Shown here one piece after another: positions 7,051-11,202 of a stretch of 11,202 bases of DNA (position 1 is the stretch's first letter; each line of letters starts with the position of its first letter). The notes under the pieces are model-generated. The model was not told the origin of the DNA, did not search any database, and saw only the letters and a list, made by a program, of their open reading frames with translations. A program made the position numbers and the translations under genes. Source of the DNA: Rhodospirillaceae bacterium. Lineage in GTDB: Bacteria > Pseudomonadota > Alphaproteobacteria > MPNO01 > UBA2964. The DNA lies in the NCBI GenBank assembly GCA_002724505.1, contig PBOV01000132.1:1-11202 (forward strand), read 5' to 3'.

Positions 7051-7081
7051 AAATAGCCGTTTAAAAAACGACTATTTTTTT
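7051..7081. terminator. bidirectional intrinsic terminator between fbpB and pckA
   Basis: AATAGCCGTTT and AAACGACTATT form an 11-position stem with a single C-A mismatch and an AAA loop (7052-7076). A run of Ts follows on the plus strand, and on the minus strand the stem is followed by TTTTATT. It lies in the 57-base gap between two converging genes, so it can end both transcripts. Confidence 0.8.
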
Positions 7082-7098
7082 ATATGTAACCCTGGAGA

Positions 7099-8709
7099 TT
7101 AAGCCGCAGCGTGAATGCCCGCCTGATTAACTTCATCATCAACGTAGGATTCAAATTGCTTGAAATTTTCCTCGAATTGTTTGGCGAGGTGCTGGGCGGT
7201 ATTGTCATAATCTCCCTTGTCACCCCAAGTATTGCGCGGAGCGAGCACATCACTTGGCACATCGGGGCAGCCTTCCGGCACCAGAAGCCCAAAGTTTGGA
7301 TCTTCGGCAACACCGGCCGTTGCAAGCTTGCCATCCAGAGCGGCGCGAACCATTGCCCGGGTATGTCCAATTTTCATTCGCTTGCCCACGCCATAGGCTC
7401 CACCGCTCCAGCCCGTATTAACTAACCAGCAGGTGGATTTGTGTTTGGCAATTCGCTCGCCAAGGATTTTTGCATAAACTGTAGGATGTCGCGGCAGGAA
7501 TGGTGCGCCAAAACATGTAGAAAAGGTCGCTTCCGCGCCTGAAGTCATGCCGCGCTCGGTCCCCGCGACCTTGGCGGTGTATCCTGATAAGAAGTGATAC
7601 ATAGCTTGTTCGGCTGTCATTTTACTTATTGGGGGAAGCACACCAAATGCGTCAGCAGTTAACATAACAATGTTGTCGGGGTGGCCACCCATACCGGATT
7701 CGCTAATATTTTCAAGAAAATCAATCGGATATGAGGATCTAGCGTTTTCTGCCAACGAACCATCATCGAAGTCGGGTATCCGTGTTACCGGATCAAGAAC
7801 AACGTTCTCGAGGACTGTTCCGAAGCGGCGAGAGGCGGCATAAATTTCGGGCTCAGCTTCTGCAGATAGGTTAATAGTTTTTGCATAGCAGCCACCCTCA
7901 AAGTTGAAGACACCGTTATCGGACCATCCATGCTCATCGTCACCGATCATGGTACGGGAAGAATCGGAAGAAAGAGTTGTTTTTCCTGTACCTGAAAGGC
8001 CAAAGAAAATCGCAACGTCACCTTTAGCACCGACGTTAGCTGAGCAATGCATGGTCATTACCCCGAGTGCAGGTAAAATCCAGTTCATGACGCCGAAAAT
8101 ACTCTTCTTGATTTCACCAGTGTAGTGACTGCCGCCCACCAATACAGTTTTTGAAGGAATATTTACCAAAATGCATACTTCGCTATTTGTACCGTCGGTT
8201 TCAGGATTGGAGTGGAAGTCCGGAGCTTGAATTACAGTCCATTCTGGCTGAAATCCGGCGAGCTCTCCGTTGGCTGGTTGAATAAACATGTTGCGGGCAA
8301 ATAGGCTATGCCAAGCATTTTCGGTGATAATTCGGACAGGCAAGCGGTAAGAGGGATCTGCGCCACAGTAACAATCCTGAACAAATACTTCCTTATTTTT
8401 CAAGTAATCCATCATCCGAGCGTGCACGGCGGTGAACTTATCGGCCCCAAGCGGCTGGTTAACTGGTCCCCACCAGACATCATCCTGGATCGCTGGATCT
8501 TCGATCATGAACTTGTCTTTGGGAGATCGACCGGTATATTCTCCAGTCTCTGTGACAAAAGCGCCATCGATAGAAAGGATACCCTCCTTTCGTCGTAGCC
8601 CCGCTTCATAAAGTTGCGGCGCCGTCTGGTTCCAATGAATTGATGAATTTCCCGTAAGCCCCTGATTATTGACACCAAAATTGCTTATATAAGGTCCAAT
8701 ATCCGCCAC
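7099..8709 (-). CDS. pckA: phosphoenolpyruvate carboxykinase (ATP)
   Basis: The enzyme converts oxaloacetate and ATP to phosphoenolpyruvate, CO2 and ADP in the cytoplasm, the entry step of gluconeogenesis from TCA-cycle carbon. With the GTG at 8709 as start the protein has 536 residues, the usual family length. Motifs in order: TGRSPKDKF (59-67, substrate arginine Arg61), GGSHYTGEIKKS (192-203, metal-binding His and Lys region), P-loop GLSGTGKTTLS (237-247) and MIGDDEHGW (254-262) with the paired metal-binding aspartates. The reading frame is open further upstream, to 8829. The GTG is nevertheless chosen because CAGGAG lies seven bases before it, because family N-termini align just after it, and because a good promoter falls inside the extension. 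The gene converges with the iron operon and is divergent from chvI, a neighbourhood conserved in alphaproteobacteria. No truncation or missing catalytic residue was seen. Confidence 0.96.
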   Translation of the reverse strand: MADIGPYISNFGVNNQGLTGNSSIHWNQTAPQLYEAGLRRKEGILSIDGAFVTETGEYTGRSPKDKFMIEDPAIQDDVWWGPVNQPLGADKFTAVHARMMDYLKNKEVFVQDCYCGADPSYRLPVRIITENAWHSLFARNMFIQPANGELAGFQPEWTVIQAPDFHSNPETDGTNSEVCILVNIPSKTVLVGGSHYTGEIKKSIFGVMNWILPALGVMTMHCSANVGAKGDVAIFFGLSGTGKTTLSSDSSRTMIGDDEHGWSDNGVFNFEGGCYAKTINLSAEAEPEIYAASRRFGTVLENVVLDPVTRIPDFDDGSLAENARSSYPIDFLENISESGMGGHPDNIVMLTADAFGVLPPISKMTAEQAMYHFLSGYTAKVAGTERGMTSGAEATFSTCFGAPFLPRHPTVYAKILGERIAKHKSTCWLVNTGWSGGAYGVGKRMKIGHTRAMVRAALDGKLATAGVAEDPNFGLLVPEGCPDVPSDVLAPRNTWGDKGDYDNTAQHLAKQFEENFKQFESYVDDEVNQAGIHAAA

Positions 8710-8772
8710 ATTATTCTCCTGAAACTGTTGTCGCCGACATGATTCGTCCGCAATCCTTTTTGGAATTTCGCG

Positions 8773-8801
8773 TCTATAGCGCAATAAGTTATCCGTTTCA
8801 A
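8773..8801 (-). promoter_or_regulatory. sigma70-like promoter of pckA
   Basis: On the minus strand TTGAAA (8801-8796) and TATAGA (8778-8773) are separated by exactly 17 bases, which would start transcription near 8766 and give a leader of roughly 57 bases. A second, weaker pair, TTGCAG and TATGTT, also with a 17-base spacer, lies just upstream at 8829-8801. Either supports a translation start downstream of this region, at the GTG at 8709. Confidence 0.55.
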
Positions 8802-8829
8802 ACATAACCTTACAAAGAGACCGCTGCAA

Positions 8830-9188
8830 CTATGTACTCAGCGACTTTGAGACCTATTTTTCCTTGAAATTCCGGTAAATTTTGATTGCATTCATAGGTT
8901 TGATGGTTTGATTTTAGGTTGAAAACGAATCACAAAGGTTCGACTTGTTAACAAAAAGACGGCGATAGTCTGGTTTTTGAATCTGTTTCAGTAGTTTACA
9001 TTAAAATTCCTTTATAAAAATTAAACATTGTATCTACTCGGAAGACTTTTAAATTAATTAGGCGTTACGTCTTTAGGCTAATAATATAACTTTATCTTAA
9101 AGAAGACGGCGTATGGCCTTTTTCCTGCCCCATTTCCGCTCAATTTGGCCGGTATTAAGCGTAGTAATTGGAATTGGTGAGCTAGAAA
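8830..9188. other. AT-rich divergent intergenic region between pckA and chvI
   Basis: No gene could be supported in this stretch. It must contain the chvI promoter and possibly regulatory sites for pckA. A loose promoter-like pair for chvI (TTAGGC, 17 bases, ATAATA) occurs around 9058-9086 but is too weak to call. A nine-base direct repeat AAGACGGCG occurs at 8956-8964 and 9103-9111, and the short palindrome GTTAAC lies near 8947. Confidence 0.4.
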
Positions 9189-9932
9189 ATGAACTTATCG
9201 CAATACGAAACTAAGACGGGGGGGTTATCCGTGGGACAAACAATTGCGCTAGTTGATGATGACCGTAATATTCTGACGTCAGTGACCATGGCCCTTGAAG
9301 CAGAAGGATTCAACGTTAGGACTTTCAGAGATGGTGACTCTGCGCTCCATGGGTTAAGTGTCAGGCCGGCTGATCTCGCAATCCTTGATATTAAAATGCC
9401 CCGAATGGACGGGATGGAACTAATGCAGCGCCTCCGGGAGAAAAGCGATTTACCCATCATTTTTCTGACCTCTAAAGATGACGAGGTTGATGAAATCCTT
9501 GGTCTCAGGATGGGTGCGGACGATTATGTCAAAAAGCCCTTCTCACAGCGGTTGCTATTAGAACGCATTCAGGCTTTGTTACGCCGACATGATCGTAGGG
9601 GCACAGTTGGGGAGGACGTCGATGTGGACCCACCAATTATTTGCGGCGACTTAATTCTTGACACCTCACGCCATCTTTGTGAGTGGAGGGGCGAGCCTGT
9701 TAATCTAACGGTTACTGAGTTTCTTATTGTAAAAGTTTTAGCCGCGCGTCCTGGCCTCGTTAAAAATCGGGATCAACTAATGGATGCTGCTTATGGGGAA
9801 CATATTTATGTCGACGATCGTACGATTGATAGCCATATTAAAAGGCTACGTAAAAAATTCAAAGTCATTGATATGGACTTTGACCATATTGAAACCCTTT
9901 ACGGGATTGGTTACCGCTACCGCGAAGATTGA
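9189..9932 (+). CDS. chvI: two-component response regulator, ChvI-type (OmpR family)
   Basis: This cytoplasmic DNA-binding regulator should be phosphorylated by the kinase encoded directly downstream. The receiver domain (about 16-132) has the acidic pair Asp24/Asp25 in LVDDDRN, the phosphoacceptor Asp67 in [16 protein letters not shown], Thr94 in FLTSKDDE and Lys116 in [10 protein letters not shown]. The OmpR/PhoB winged helix is at about 150-245, ending in [27 protein letters not shown] followed by the receiver core is characteristic of ChvI, the acid/envelope-stress regulator of rhizobia and relatives. The start is uncertain. The ATG at 9189 has a partial GGTGAG site seven bases upstream and gives 247 residues. 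The in-frame GTG at 9231 gives 233 residues and lines up better with the N-terminus of ChvI proteins, but only a run of Gs stands in for its binding site. The position next to pckA supports the assignment. Confidence 0.9.
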   Translation: MNLSQYETKTGGLSVGQTIALVDDDRNILTSVTMALEAEGFNVRTFRDGDSALHGLSVRPADLAILDIKMPRMDGMELMQRLREKSDLPIIFLTSKDDEVDEILGLRMGADDYVKKPFSQRLLLERIQALLRRHDRRGTVGEDVDVDPPIICGDLILDTSRHLCEWRGEPVNLTVTEFLIVKVLAARPGLVKNRDQLMDAAYGEHIYVDDRTIDSHIKRLRKKFKVIDMDFDHIETLYGIGYRYRED

Positions 9933-9938
9933 TTTCTC

Positions 9939-11202
9939 TTGGCGCTGAGGCGGCGCCTTAACGGAGATAACGGCGACCGCCCATTGGCTGACAGCGGTAA
10001 CGTCATACCTGTTCCTTCGAAACCTAAATGGCGCAGTCGCAGGGGGTTTTTATCTCCGCTTACACGAAGAATTTTGATCGTTAATTTGCTCGCACCCGTT
10101 GTTTTGTTGGCGGGGATTTTTTTTCAAGGGCGCTACGAACAAAATTTGATAACTTCGGAGGTTCAAGCTCTGAAAACACAGGGTGAGATTTTTGCTGAAG
10201 CCCTAGCCGAAGGGGCTTATATTACTCGCGCTAACGGTACTACAGAATTACAAGGTGCGATTGCGTCCACAATGCTAAGGCGCCTGGTCATGCCGACCAA
10301 GAACCGCACGAGATTGTTTGATCACAATGGTTTTCTGGTGGCAGATAGCCGCACTCTGGTGGGTCCGCAAGGGGCTTCTGTCACTATAAGCCGAATGCCC
10401 CCGCCTAATTCCGGTGACTTAATTAGCGCCACCTTCACGCGAGTAAATCAAAAGATCTCAGACTGGTTGCGTGGCGGAAGCCTGCCGCTTTATAGAGAAG
10501 AAAGTAACCAAAACGGTTCAGTTTATGAGGAGGTTGCCCGCGCGCTTGAGGGCGAACCAGCATCAGCGTTACGCGTTGACGATTTTGATGGATTATTAAT
10601 TGGTGTTGCTGTTCCAGTGCAACGGTTTAAAAAGGTTATTGGCTCTGTATTTATTGTACGTAACGGAAAAACAATTGAAGAATCTGTGCAGGGCGTGCGT
10701 GTGCATATCTTGAATATTTTTGCTGCCGCACTTTGCGTAACAGTTTTGCTGTCCTTTTATCTAGGCAATACGATCGTGCATCCACTGAGGCGTCTAGCTG
10801 CGGCAGCGGATAAGGTCCGGATTGCGCCCGGTCAGGTGAGGTCAATCCCCGAACTTCATGGACGTAATGATGAAATTGGAGATCTTGCCACAGATTTAAA
10901 TTTGATGACTGATGCTTTATCGCAGCGTCTTGATGCCATTGAGAGCTTCGCTGCTGACGTTGCTCATGAATTAAACAATCCTTTAACGTCTTTGCGCAGC
11001 GCGGTCGAAACGGCAGGGCGTCTTGACGACATTAACCAGCAAAAAAAGCTGATGGGGATCATTCAGGAGGATGTTCAACGGCTCGATCGTCTGATCTCGG
11101 ATATTTCCGATGCGTCTCGACTCGATGCGGAATTGTCGCGTGAAGAAAGTAAGAAAATTAATCTCCGTCGTCTTCTGGAAGAGTTGGTGGCCGCCCACCA
11201 TA
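9939..11202 (+). CDS. chvG: sensor histidine kinase, ChvG-type, N-terminal part (runs off right edge)
   Basis: The frame is open from just after the chvI stop to the window edge, so the catalytic ATPase domain is missing. Numbering from the TTG at 9939, the first transmembrane segment (RILIVNLLAPVVLLAGIFF) is at about 44-62. A periplasmic sensor region (about 63-250) fits the ChvG stimulus-sensing domain. The second transmembrane segment is at about 255-277, followed by a HAMP linker (TIVHPLRRLAAAADKV). The dimerisation/phosphoacceptor helix FAADVAHELNNPLTSLRSA has the phosphorylated His343. The protein is an inner-membrane kinase that pairs with ChvI. The first in-frame ATG is near 10271, after the first membrane segment, so it cannot be the real start. 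TTG codons at 9939 and 9984 are the candidates, and neither has a well-placed ribosome binding site; translational coupling to chvI is likely. The H-box reads HELNNP where many ChvG proteins have HELKNP. Confidence 0.87.
   Translation, partial: MALRRRLNGDNGDRPLADSGNVIPVPSKPKWRSRRGFLSPLTRRILIVNLLAPVVLLAGIFFQGRYEQNLITSEVQALKTQGEIFAEALAEGAYITRANGTTELQGAIASTMLRRLVMPTKNRTRLFDHNGFLVADSRTLVGPQGASVTISRMPPPNSGDLISATFTRVNQKISDWLRGGSLPLYREESNQNGSVYEEVARALEGEPASALRVDDFDGLLIGVAVPVQRFKKVIGSVFIVRNGKTIEESVQGVRVHILNIFAAALCVTVLLSFYLGNTIVHPLRRLAAAADKVRIAPGQVRSIPELHGRNDEIGDLATDLNLMTDALSQRLDAIESFAADVAHELNNPLTSLRSAVETAGRLDDINQQKKLMGIIQEDVQRLDRLISDISDASRLDAELSREESKKINLRRLLEELVAAHH

Noticed and set aside
7111..8598. 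Plus-strand ORFs overlapping pckA (7111-7425, 7904-8125, 8308-8598)
   Set aside because: They are antisense to an intact, well conserved enzyme gene and show no family features.

Overview
The window looks like a chromosomal segment of a moderately AT-rich alphaproteobacterium. The strongest clue is the right third, where an ATP-type phosphoenolpyruvate carboxykinase gene (pckA) stands divergent from a ChvI-type response regulator and a ChvG-type sensor kinase. This gene order is conserved across alphaproteobacteria. No rRNA, tRNA, insertion sequence or CRISPR array was seen.

Layout: (1) 1-345, minus strand: the first 115 codons of an EamA/DMT-family drug/metabolite transporter that runs off the left edge. 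(2) 473-7041: an iron locus. A ferric-iron ABC transporter ATPase (fbpC-like, minus strand) is divergent from a plus-strand operon. That operon encodes a DUF4856-type lipoprotein, a 682-residue protein joining a fatty acid hydroxylase/sterol desaturase membrane domain to a ferric-iron substrate-binding protein, and an FbpB-type fused permease. The 317-base divergent region carries three same-oriented AATCATTCT(C/T) sites that resemble Fur boxes, one of them inside the spacer of a candidate promoter. (3) 7051-7081: a hairpin with T-tracts that probably terminates both converging transcripts. (4) 7099-8709, minus: pckA, with a GTG start chosen from its ribosome binding site, family length and an upstream promoter. 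(5) 9189-11202, plus: chvI, then chvG, which is cut by the right edge and appears to use a non-ATG start.

How the parts work together: the iron locus should make a complete FbpABC-type importer in which the periplasmic binding protein is made as the C-terminal part of a membrane di-iron hydroxylase, together with a cell-envelope lipoprotein, all probably derepressed in iron starvation. The hydroxylase-SBP fusion plus the DUF4856 lipoprotein form the least explained and most interesting unit here. The pckA/chvI/chvG block is ordinary alphaproteobacterial core genome (gluconeogenesis and an envelope/acid-stress two-component system).
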